Below the pieces are notes generated by a model. It was not told the DNA's origin, did no database searches, and saw nothing but the letters and a program-made list of their open reading frames with translations. A stretch of DNA of 64,000 nt from Taeniopygia guttata (lineage: Eukaryota > Chordata > Aves > Passeriformes > Estrildidae): positions 57,506,001 through 57,570,000 of the forward strand of contig NC_133030.1 of assembly GCF_048771995.1 (NCBI RefSeq). The letters are read 5' to 3'. A program made the position numbers and the translations under genes. Shown here one piece after another: positions 1 through 12,200 of this stretch (position 1 is the stretch's first letter; every line of letters begins with the position of its first letter).

Positions 1-2425
1 ATGGCACTAATGCCACTGAGCTGCTGCAACAAAAGCTCAGGGTTTTATTACACAGGGTTTTATGAAGCTCTCGCTTACAGAGAGGCCCCTTTACGCCTGT
101 CTGGCACTGGAGAATGGCCTTACAGTGGGTGCAAACAACATCACATTCATCTTTGTGCCCTCCACACTGGCAGAGGGCTGCAAAGGGGCCCTGTAGCAAA
201 AACAGGACCTCAGTCCAACCTATTGTCTTAAGGAATTATATAGCCTAAATTGCCAGAGTACATATTTTCTTCCATAAAAAACTAGGTTCAGAGGATGGTT
301 TCACAAGAAACAAAACTTTAGCATGCATAAGATGTAAGATGCTATGTCAGTTTTTTCATTGGGTCATCACAAAAATTTCCATCCCATTGTGCAGCTTTGC
401 TTTGTTAGCATTTTTTTAACATTGCTGATGAATCCATAGAGCACCTTCCAGATGTGCAGCTTGGTATTTCAGTTTGGGAGTGTCAGTATAGCTGGACTCT
501 TCCAGCTGAGCTTGTTTTTCTCCAAATTCAGAAAAATAAAAAATATATAAACATATATAAATAAATGCAGTAGTCTTCCCTGAGTTTAGGGCGTTTCATA
601 TCTGGGTTACTTCTGAAAAATCAGTCCTATTCATTCACAGCCAATTTCTGCTTTCCCAGATGCTTCAGTGGGAGCCCAGCCTTCCACCACCAGCCCCAAA
701 CTGCCCTTCCTTCCAGGCAGCACAGTCTGCTTATGGGTAAGGCATAGTCCTACAGGCAGAGAAGATGTTTTTAGCCTATCTCCCCGTCCCTCCATGCACT
801 CCTGCACCCCCGGCAGTGCTGCTGTCAGACTGTGCCTTCAGATCCAGGAGGACTCCAGGAGCAGGACGGGGCGCCCAGCGAGCGTCTGGCTCACAGACAC
901 AGCCTGAACGCCTGGGTTTGCACCAATGCCCAGCAGCATGCAGCCAGGAATTAGGTTAGCACTGATTGGGGCAGGCTGGCAGGAGCATCCTTTGCTTTAC
1001 CCATAGACAGGCTGGTCACATGAGGAACAGCTGGAGTGCACACAGAGCCTTCTTTAATTAAAGTGCTACTCGCCATTTTTCTGGCAGCGCTCCCAGAAAA
1101 GCAATAAAATGGCAGCAGAGAAAACAAATACTACATAACACACTTCCACTCTCCTTTATGTTCCCAAGACCCCCCCTTCTCCCCCAAGCCTAATCTCCTT
1201 ACTTTTTTTCTTTTTCTTTGTGTTTTGTTTTGCCTTTTTTTTTTTTAATTTTTATTTCAGTTAATAACCATTTCTCATTTGTGACAGGCTAGGAAAGGAA
1301 AAGGTCAAGAGGGAAGAAAAAAAAAGGGTCAGGAGTACTGAAGAAGCCATTCACTGCTGTTCATGATTAAACATGTGGAACAATGTACCTGCTTATTAGG
1401 ACATCTCCTGCTCCGGGAGAACATCTGCAGAGCGCACACACCTTTTCGGAGCCGCCAGCACACACCGGCACCTCCGGGAACATAACAGCACTCACTTGCC
1501 AGTCGTTATGGAAACATTTTCCTTCCCCCCCTTTTTCTCCCTTGGATGTACTGCTTAAACAAGCTTGGGATTGTCAACACACCAATAGCTGTTGTCTTAT
1601 CCCAAATTAGCCAAAGTTCGTTGTGTTTCTCCAGCCTCTGGCTCCCATCAGAGGAGCCCAAGCAGAGAGGAGCGGTGCCTGTCCTGCAGCACACGGACAT
1701 TTCACAGATGGAGCTGTCCCAGTGAGAAACCTGTGCAAGGATAATAATAGCCACAATGCTATTTTTGTTGTTGCTGTTGTATTATTAGGCTCTCTCCAGC
1801 ACAGGGCATGGAAAGAAAAACACAGGGACACACAGAACAAAAATGTGAAACCAAAGACAGGTAGACATTTCTCCCAGGATAGAGGAAATGCAGAATCATC
1901 TTCTGAAGAGGACCAAGGTTATCAGGGACAGAGGTGCTGAAACACAAAGGGTGTTTCACTCCAGGAAAGCATGTTGGGAGTTGAGAGAAATCAGTTCATG
2001 AAGTTTAACTGGAGTGCAGAGGGACATGGGGTGTGAGAGCCAATCCTCTCCGAATGTGAGGAGGGAAGCTGGACCTAAATGAAAAAACAGTCCTAAATCC
2101 TCAAACCCAAAGCCCACAATGGAGCTGATCTGAAACAGAGAATGTCGGAAATCTGGATTTGAGGTTTTCAGCTTGAGCCCATCTCTGTGTCTGAGATTTA
2201 CAGTTTGACATGTTTATATTGAAACAAGATGGCTATAAATACAGTATATTTTTCTCCCAGTAGATTCTAAGGAGAGGAATGTTTAAAGCACTCAGCAGGG
2301 GACTAGCACAGCTCCTAGTGAATTTAATTATAAACTCTCCCTGTTTTTGCTCCAGCTAGTTTAGGCTGGGAGTAGTTAGACTGCTTTTGAAAATCCCGCT
2401 TCATGTTTGAATAGCTGCAAATCAT

Positions 2426-2439
2426 CTATATTTATATAG
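2426..2439. promoter_or_regulatory. MEF2-like A/T element
   Basis: ctatatttatatag is a near-palindromic match to the MEF2 consensus. It sits in an AT-rich block (about 2200-2660) with few stretches that look repeat-derived. A single site of this kind is weak evidence. Confidence 0.2.
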
Positions 2440-4091
2440 CTGGATGTGCATCCTAAGAACATACACAAGAACATATTTTTTATTAGCACAAATCAGAAAT
2501 CTTCCAAGCAGAACTTTTTTAATTTAGAGGGTAAGGAAGAGAGGACAAAATTAATTATGTGCATAGGGGGAAAAATAGCAATTTTGACAAAGCAAATTGA
2601 TATTGTGAATAACCAAAGAAATTATTTCGCTTTATATCAGTTGGCCTGAACCATTACCTCTCAGAACTGCTGGCATAGCCTCAGGTGCTGTGGATAGAGG
2701 CATGGACCTATTCTCTGCCACGGGCTGGGATTTCTGGCCACACCACATGCCCAGTCATGCCCAAGTCTCATTACTGCTTTAAAAGCATCTAGGTATCATT
2801 TCTGAATAAAAGCAACATGGCTATTAACATCTTGGGCAACACTGGCCTACTTAAGAGTTTTATCAGATCTGTCTGATGATCCATGGCAGGGACAAGAACC
2901 TCTTGCAAAATTTTATCTGTGGCCATGTAATCCTGTGTGATTATTTTTTCTCATTGTCTGAGCAGAATTATTTTGTCTGGCATTTCACTCTGAGCAGAAT
3001 GAACCAGTTTTAAAAATGGAAAAGGTGGAAGGCAAAAAAGCTATTGTTGATGTACAGAGTCTTTAATTATAATATTTTACCTTTGGAGAAAACGATTTTT
3101 CATTAACTGAACGGGTAGTAGTATATGATGGTGATTAAGTTTAATGGAGCTGAGTCCAAGGTAGGGAAGATAAAGTTACAACTGAGAATTTACTTTAAGT
3201 CCAAAGCCAGCTTCTGTTTGGAGAGGTGTTTGATGGAAAACTGCACTGCTGCTAACTAAATGAGGCTTAGATAGGTATAATTTTGTATGTATTAAAATTA
3301 AGTTCTTCTAGGTATAAACTATGAAAGTTTCCACACAATTACCACTCTTGAGGAGCACAGAGAACACACAGCATAAAGAAAATGTCACTTTTTAATTTAA
3401 TAAATGAGACTAAACACATACTTTTCCATTGGGAGAAGGAAATAGAGCCATCAATGAGTCAGGTTTAACCAAAACAACTGAATAAACTTCAAAACCATTC
3501 ACTCCAGTGAAATCTGCCTGTTCCAGTCTAAGGGAAATGTTTTTCTTCTTTACTCTGGTTTTCCTGACTTGGGCTGTCTCTCCTCCTGCCTGCTGTGGAC
3601 CCTTCAGCCCCTAAGCCCTGGATGGAGACTCAGGGCTGTGTATGAGCATGGCCTTTTCACCCCCCTCTGCTCCCTGCATTTAATCCAGAGGTTTATCCCA
3701 GAGAGGATAAGTGCAAGTGGAAATTTCTCCCCCACAGGCTCATTTGGAGCCAGCCCCCTCCAGCCAGGCAGTGACCTGCCCCCCATCTCTCAAGCACCAT
3801 GAAACACAGAGAAAAAGGCTGTAACTTCTTCATTAACCATTGTCAGCACAGAGAGCAGAATAATGGAGTAAAAAGGTGGGAAGGTAATAAACAGGCACCA
3901 TCTCACAGGGATGTCTTGATGAGACAAATATCAGACGCCGAACAAAATGCATCCCCTCTTAAGTGGCATTTCTATATTTAACACCATCTAAAATGTGATA
4001 ATTTACACTGTCACAACATGTCTCTTAGAAACAGTCCCATTTTACTTGCAGTCAGCCAAAGTCTGGAACTCAAATTCCGACCTCCTTTCTA

Positions 4092-4153
4092 GTAGGAAAA
4101 AAAAAAAATAAAGAAGGAAAGGAAAAAAATGAATAAAAAATAAAAGGAAAAGC
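4092..4153. repeat. A-rich, purine-rich low-complexity tract
   Basis: About 60 bp composed almost only of A and G with scattered T, including a 12-A run. No associated element was recognised. Confidence 0.8.
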
Positions 4154-5033
4154 TAACATCTGGCAGAGCTGGGTATTTATTAGACTTTATAAAACTCCAC
4201 GCTTCTGTTGTACATAAGACAGGCACAAAAGGGGCCCCCAAAGTGTTATTTCCCCACCAGTGTGAAACAAGTGGCTTATTCAGTAAGTTTTCAAAGAACA
4301 GAGGCAAATGGATTATCTCAAGGAGAAGTTAAACACAGAGAAATGCACTGTAGCTCACTGTTGGGTTTAGCTGCCTGCTGGATGTGGAGGAAGGGGGAAA
4401 ATCTATAAAATCTATCATCGTGGTGTCCAGCTGAGACTTTACACTTCTCAGGGAAATCTGAGCTGTGAAGCACCAACAGCTGCTTTTCTCCCAACTTGTG
4501 AAATCACCCACAGAACGAAAGTGTTTTCTTAAGAAATTCTCAAAACACAGCAAAGAGGAGCTCACTAAATCCTCTGGCTCCTGAGGCTGGGTCAGGATGA
4601 CAAGGTTTTTCCAGCCTAGCTGTGACTGTCAGGCACAATGAGGTGTGATTTGTGACCAGTGTAGCTGGGCTGGTGAAAGCCCCAGTCCAGGGAGAATTAC
4701 CCAGGCTTTTGCTTGTTTTCCTTCATCCAGCCCTACCAAAACACAGGTTACCTGCTCAAAGACAAGTCCCTCACCAGGGGTGCTTGACCAGTTCCCCACT
4801 CCCAGCTTTCCAAACAAGGGCAGATCGAAGGTAGGATTGAAAGTCCTCTTCAGTTTGCACGCTGGCACAGTGCTCCAATGGGTGTGCCCAACACCTAGAT
4901 CACACACAAACCCAGTGTTTTCTTAGGTCTGTAGGGTAAAAGAAGCATCTTTTACCTAAAAACGTTCAGTTGCAAAGTCCAGGCAGTGAGAGCCAGGACC
5001 TTGTAACAAGAGCAATAATGCTCCTACCTAATT

Positions 5034-5046
5034 CAACAACAACAAC
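5034..5046. repeat. (CAA)4 microsatellite
   Basis: Short CAA run ending in a poly(A) stretch. Confidence 0.8.
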
Positions 5047-8000
5047 AAAAAACTGTTATGAATTTGGATTTGTAAGTTGTTATCTTTTGTCTTGCTGATA
5101 CTCTGATGTTTCTGGTCTCTTCAGGATGAAGGATTCAAGGGAAGGCTGAGGATGGTGGATAAAAGTGAAGGATACAAGGGGGTTTATGAGCAGTCCCATG
5201 GGATGATCAATGCATTACTCGGTCCTGGGGCTGTTTATAGGACACAAAAGTAAGAGACTGGTACCAGAGCTAGGCAGAGCTGCTGGAGAGTGGGGGACAA
5301 GGTCCAGCCTGACCATGACACAAGTTTCCCAAACCCTGGGGTCAGCTCAAGGAGCTTAGCTGAGCCCTTTCCTGGTAGAACCCAGCAACTCTGTGCTCTA
5401 TCTGGGCTAATTAGTTTTTCTTTACACCAGAGAAATTCTGGCTGCCATTTTCCAAAACAAGCAGGTCCTTAACACAGAGATATCATCAACCAGTAAAATG
5501 AGTTTGAGGATTTCTTCTTGGCACAGCAGTGCAACAGGCTGGAGGAGGTAAACCTGATATGCGAGAAAGCAATTTTTTTTCAAGGATACAGGGAAGCTGC
5601 TAAAATATCCTGCTTCAGCCAACCTGAAACAGTTTGGGTTGCACTTGCTGAGTACTCTTAAATGTATAAATAGTTTCAGGGCATTTGGCACTTTTTGCAG
5701 ATTGAGAGACACAGCTGATGTCTCTTCTGCTGCAGCATCTCAGGCATTAATCTCAGTTAAAATCGCATCCCTGTTGAATTCAAAGTCTTTCTCCTCCAAA
5801 AATAGCCTGATCATGCAGCTACAGGGCATGTCCAGGGGTGGGCACAGCAGGGTATTCCTACACAGAGTGATGAGAGTTTCTTTCCTGAGCTTGGCTCACC
5901 AGACAGAGAGATAATCTGCCTCTCCACCCTTCTGCCCACTCATGTTTCACACAAACGGTAGAAGAGATGGAAATCAGCCCAATTCCAAGGTACCCTCTTG
6001 GAGGGCAATGACTGAGACCCGAGCTCTTCTCCCAGGGTATGGTCAGAAAGGAAAGGGTCATGACAGGTAGTAGTATCTGTTCTGAATGTCCAACCTTTCA
6101 CTCTTATTTACAGAACTCATTTTTGGTCAAATAAAGCATCCATTTAACCCTGGAACACCTTTTTTTTCCTTTTACTCTGCAAATCCCAAACCAGTCAATT
6201 TGGGGCCAATCAAAGTAATTACAATAATTGCTTTAATGTTGAGCTATTCACTCAACCTAAAGTAATTTATTCATTCAGCCCATTCCCCTTCACCTAGATT
6301 CCAGGTTTTATACCACCCAGCAGGGGTGACACCCAGCCCAGAGTGTCTCTGCAGTGTCCTACCACCCCTGAGGATGGTCCCCACCGCAGGCACGGAGCAC
6401 TTTTGCTCTGCATCTAGTCGTGTCAAAACATTCCAAAGAAAAAGACCAAAATAGCACCCTCAGTCCTTGTCTTACTCTGTCTGCAGCAGAGATGTGCCAG
6501 TTACCTAATGGCATCAAATTAACAAATGAACAGGTCTGGTAGGCCAATTAGCAGAGAGTGCAAGCAATTTTCAAACAGGCTGCAATTGTCAGCTAATGAC
6601 ATTGGAAAAAGCTTTTATTTTTCTGGCTCACTCAGAAAAGTCCATATTAAAATTGTTGATAGCTGCTGAGTGTCACTTTTTGGGCTTTCATGTCATGGAA
6701 GTGAGCCGGGTAAAAAAAAATATTAAAAAAAGGGGAGGCCAAGTAGGTGTAATTCAAGCATCATCTCACTGCCTTGGCAGTCATTTAAGAGCACTGCATC
6801 TTTGCTCAGCAGGCATATCAGCTTCTCTCTGGGGCCATTAACTTCTCAACACCCAGTAATGCACCATGCATCTGCTGGAGCACCACAGAACGGGCTGAAA
6901 GATCATCTCAGGTGCACCCTGCTCATTCAGACATCACTGAGGCTTTCCTTAGGGAAAGGCAGCTCCCTTCTTATGCTTCTCAAGGAAAGCTCTGGAACTG
7001 AGTCTTTCCCTCTGCCCCTCCTGTTTCTTAAATAAAATCAGGCCAATGTGTTGACCCACAGAAAACTGTCCATCCCCATCCAGGAATTGATAACTTGTGT
7101 GTTCCAAAGGTTGGTTACACCTCGGTGCCTCCCAAGAGAATAGAATGCTGAACATAAGGTGGGATAAGAGAGATTCCTGCATCCCAGAGCATTTCATTTG
7201 GGACCATGCTGATGTGTCACGTTATCTTACATCAGCTGGCCCCTTCCCAGGGGCTGCCATCAGACCTGGAGCTACCCAAGAATTAACAGCCAGTATCACA
7301 GAAGCCCTCTGGGCTGGAGAGGGAAGGTTTCCTCACCCAGAGGAAGCTGCTGTGGCTCTGTTGAAGCCATCTGAGTCCCAGTGGTTTGCAACAGTGAAGG
7401 GAAATGACCTCATGGGGAAGCAAAATCCCAAGTGCCCAGGGCATGCAGGTTTTGGTCCTCATTCACATCACTCCAAGGTGGCCCAGGAAAGTCTCCATAA
7501 TATGGCCAGAAACACAGAGTGTGTTTTTTGTTGGCTTGGAGCTCCCCAATCCCTTCCTCAGCAACAGGAGTCTGTGACTCCCAGAGACATCCCTCTAAAA
7601 AGGAGAGTCTAGAGAGGGAACAAAATAGTCCAGGAGAGCAGAGCCACTGCTGGTTATTTTTATTTTGCCTGTGATTTTGATACATTCCTTTGCAACACAC
7701 CCACAGTATTTCAGGTGCTCCCTTCTCTAGTACCCAGCTTTGCCACACCTGGGAAGGTCACGCTGGAGTCTCTGGTGGTGATCCCCCAAGGGCTTCCTCG
7801 TGCTGCCATTTCCACAAAATTCCCAAGATCTGAGTGTCTTTGAGACCTCCATGACTCTGTCAGGTGCAGTTGGAATCAGCTGAGAGGCTCACCCTTATTA
7901 AAGGTCAAGAAGATAGACTGTAGGTAGATAACTCCTGCAATTTTGTGTGCCTTGTTCCCTTAGGAAAGCAGGTTAAAGATGGAGTGGAAGGGATTAAATT

Positions 8001-8979
8001 CTCTGTAAATGCTTCAGAACATGCTTCTCTGAGAACTATACTGCATATCCACAACTCCTCACAGGAAAGAGCAAGATGAAAAGATTTTAATGGCAATTTG
8101 CCTCTGAGGAACAAATTATGAATTACTTCTGGCTCAGATGCTCCTGAGTAAGGGATCAGACCAAAATGAGCCTGACAAAGACTTTGTAATTTCTCCTTAC
8201 TACGAGGTAGTAATAGCATCATCTGTCCTGCAGCATCAGGGTCACAGATGATTGTGTAAATCAATAAAGTAGACAAGCATCTTTCATCTGAATCAGCTAC
8301 TCTGTGCACTGTTTATTTGGTACCATTGTGACTCAGAAAGCTTAATTCCTATTCTGTTATTGGACCTGGTCCAAGACCTCAGCAAACTCCTGTGCCTCAG
8401 TTTACTCACTATAAAACAGGGATATTGGCATCAACACAGTTTCAGAAAAGGCTTGAAAACAAACACTGATATTAAAAGGTGACCATGACAAATCTCTCAC
8501 TGTCACATAGCCTTCAGTGCTCCACAATTTGCTACTGCAATGAAAAAAAAAAAAAGCAATTCAGTACATCTCCACATACAGGTGTTGACAAGCTGTCCTT
8601 TAGGCACCCTGGGCACTTCCAGAAGTCACAAGAGATCAAAACAAAGAACTAAAATGGGCTGCTACCCCTCCTTTAACTCTGCTGCCTTCAGTTGTAGCCT
8701 TGGAGGTGCCTGATGCCCAGGGCTTGCTTCCCTCATTGCCAGCCTGCCTTAATCCCTCCCGGGGGATGTTGGGATGGATCTAGTTTGGTTTTGGTCTGTC
8801 CCTCTTCCCTTACCAAAGAGTTATCAGGCTAGCAGTGAAATTTCCACAGGCATGGCACAGGCATTGCCAGTCCTGGCTCACAGCCAGGGAATCAACACCA
8901 TAACTTCATAAAGACCCTCCCAGAGTCGTTTTCTCTGCCCTGTTTTGGGCCAGGCATTTTCACACCCCCACATCACATC

Positions 8980-9214
8980 TGATAAGCTAAAGGCCGAATC
9001 ATTCACCTAAATAAGAAGTGGGAGCCAAGAAGTTTCAAGTAAGAGAGAGGATATTTTCTGCTGAGATAGGAAGTGAGATGATGAGCTGATAAGCAGGAGA
9101 GATTTTACATGGCTATGAATGCCATGTTGTGTTTATATGGCCTTACACCATAAGGGTGAGTTAATAAACAAGATGTACTTATACGGCTATCTCTCACGTC
9201 CAGGTGGTGATAAG
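8980..9214. promoter_or_regulatory. Candidate enhancer: cluster of GATA-factor motifs
   Basis: Five WGATAR words lie within 235 bp: TGATAAG at 8980-8986, 9087-9093 and 9208-9214, AGATAG at 9064-9069, and its reverse complement at 9187-9192. Random sequence would give roughly one per 500 bp on both strands. The three TGATAAG copies share the same core and flank. Function is inferred only from motif density. Confidence 0.3.
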
Positions 9215-12200
9215 TACATTGTAATGGCATAACTCTTCATCCCATATAACCAGATTAAAAGGCATGGCTTCTTTTAGCAACACACCGTACTCTTTCTGGA
9301 CATAAATTTATTTTCTATTTACTATTTATTTATAATTACCTTGGCATTTATTTGACATTCACCGTGTGTGTGTGACAACGATTACATTTCACCCACTTCC
9401 CTCTGTTTGCATGTGTGCATTTGTACCCCTATTGCAGATTTATTCAAACCTTTACGGATTCAAACATACCCTGGTCCCTCTGCTTGAAATTTCACCTGCA
9501 CACCTCACCAAAAACGCTGGGTTCAGAGCACTGCTAGAATGGGTTGACCACACCAGGGAAATGAATACCCTGATTTAAGGATTTAAGGTCATCACTTTGC
9601 AATCACACCTAACACAAGGCAGGTTAAATTAAGGAGGAAAAAAAAAAAAGTGTTCCAAAATGAACCGTAATATTTCAAAAGTCCATAGAAACATCATCCA
9701 CCACTGAGAATGCAGAAGTGCATTCACACAATAAGGGTGAGGGGAATAATCAAGAGTTGGTGCAACCTGTTGCTCCCCCTCATAAAAATCAAAATCCCTT
9801 CAGTCCCAACACCACTGATGCCCCACCAAAGGAGGCAATTCCACCAATTTTCCCGCGGGGCTGGGGAGAGCTTTCCTCTCTTTGGAAATGCAAATATCCC
9901 CAGCTGGGTGGCCAGGTGCAGCCATCTCCTGTGCTCGGAAGCCATTAGCAAGTGATTTAAGTTCCTGAAGGAGAAGCTGCTCAGTCCCACCCGGGCAGGT
10001 GCTCGGTGGGAAGCCTTTCCCATCCTTTGTCCCAGGAGCACCAGACCCGGCTCAGCTCTGTCCCCGGGCATGCACATATGCTAATGCTGGCAAATGCTTC
10101 TCCAGCGAGCTGCACCCAACAGAATCTGTCCCTTTTGGATGCAAATGCCCCTTGGAGGGGGAAGGGGCTGATACCCCCATTCTTATCTGGGACAAATTCT
10201 CCTGCTCTGTTGGAGATGAATGCTTCTGCTGGGAAACGTGTTGCAGGTGTGAGCACCTGCGGAAGGGTGCCTGCCTGTGTTTTCTTTTGAAGTCTATCTC
10301 AAACAGCATTTGTCATTCATTTACTGTGAAAAAAACATTTCGTTTTTTTATTCAAGTCCACTTGAAATTTTCTGCAAATCTTGGGTTTATTCCTCCTGGC
10401 GCATGAAGGGGATCTGCAAAGGGGATGAAGGGGGATTTGCAAAAAATGCACTCATTTTCAACTTTCCTCAAAATCTCAAAACTTCTGGCACTTTCTCCTT
10501 AGGTGTAATTTTGAAATGAGAGTTGTGTTTTAGAATACAATAACAATAAGTTTGTTTTCTTTTAAGAGCCTTAGCCAGGGGTTAAAATGACAAAAAGATC
10601 CCTTAAGCAACAGCTTTCAAATTTCCTTTTTTTGCAAAGAAGTAAAACTAATCGACCCATTTAAGATGGTGGAATATTATAAATGATGGAGAGAAACTGC
10701 ACACTTGACTATGTACATGAAAGCAGTGAGTTGCCCCAAGGACACCACTGCAAAAACCCTTCTTTTATACTGCCTTTGGCACGGGGAGAAAATGTTTAAA
10801 CACATTAACCAATTTAAATAGGCAAAAGGAAGTTATTTCCTTTAGAAACTATAATGCACTGTAAATCAAAGAAACTTTCTGGAAAATGTAGTAGACATGA
10901 GATAACAGATAAAAGACAAACCAAAAGAAACTCAACTAATTGCTACAGAAAACAAACAAAAACAAAAAAAATGTACATTCAAACTCTGTTATGTTAGATC
11001 CCTGTTCCCTGGGAGCACGATTTTCCTTGAAAAAGAGAAAAGAAAGAGGCATGTAGATCTGGTTTCTGTCTGCCTCAGTTCATCCAATGTGTGCCCAAAA
11101 GATAACCAAGAGAGTTTGGTCTGTGCTGTCATACATCTTTAACATCTCAACTAGCCAAAGGGATGCTGAGGATGTCAGGGAAAAGAGCAGCCCTGTTGGA
11201 CCCACCTTTGATCTTTCATATGTGAGTTATACAAATAAAACACTGCACATTAAAACTGGTTTGGTCTTTCCATTTACTGTGATAGAGAGGTGATGCTGAA
11301 GCACAGAGCTGACTGAAAGGAGAGAGGGTGCTGGGTCAGAGGATGCAGAGCTCGCCTGGGGATATCTAAAGACCATTTTATGAACCAGGCTACAGCTGAA
11401 GTTCATAGATCGATTTTACTGCAGTGCTGCCCACTGAGCCACAATTAGCAGGACTCCTGTGTGGGGTGTAGATATCTGTGTCTGCCAGGTTACAGCCCAT
11501 GATACCCTTGAAAATTGTTGCTCCTCTTTGTAGATGTTTTAGTTATTGAAGAAATCCCTGAGAAATGTGGTAGCTCAGGGAATAACAACCTGTTCAGCCA
11601 GCCCTGACTCAGGAGGGGCCACAGCAGCCAGAGGAGCTGTGTGGATAACTGTGGGTAGAACCTGCTTTGCCTCCCTCAGCCCACCCTGACAGGTTGCATG
11701 TATCACAGCTTAGTTTTTTCTGTCTTCACCTGCTTTTATCTACAATGTGGGAGAAGGATTTGTGATTTAAATATCTGAGATCACCGCTTCAAATTGCACC
11801 TACCCCTGCTGAGAGCCTGAGACAGGTGCCAAGGATGCTGTTTGATAGTCGGCAACATCAAGGCTGACTCAGATGATGAGAGAAACCTGTCCTCTGCTGA
11901 AATCAATGAGAGGCCTTTGCAAAGTGCCCTACTGTTCTGTTTGTGAAGCATGAGACCCTGGGAATACTGTTTGGTGTATATATATTTTGTTGGCATGTTT
12001 CATTACGTAGCCACTTGACATTTCCTCCAGAAGGGCATCGCTCACTATAACAAACGTGTTTGAGCAGCGAGTCAATGCCAGCCAGCCAAGAAGAGCTTTT
12101 ACTGCCTCCTCTATCAGCAAGGTTAGAAAGCTGGGAGGAGAAGAGAAATCCATTTATTCTAGCTGGGATCATGGTGTGATCACCACTGGAGATGTGCTCA

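Larger units (their letters stand above)
1..8979. other. Noncoding region, no supported exon
   Basis: Mosaic of AT-rich blocks (about 2200-3400 and 6100-6300) and moderately GC-rich DNA. Short frames are open on both strands but lack codon bias, splice context or recognisable motifs. A small CpG cluster lies at about 1405-1510. Confidence 0.6.

Noticed and set aside
7097..7612. 171-codon open frame on the + strand
   Set aside because: No recognisable motif, no splice context and composition like its surroundings. Most likely a chance frame.
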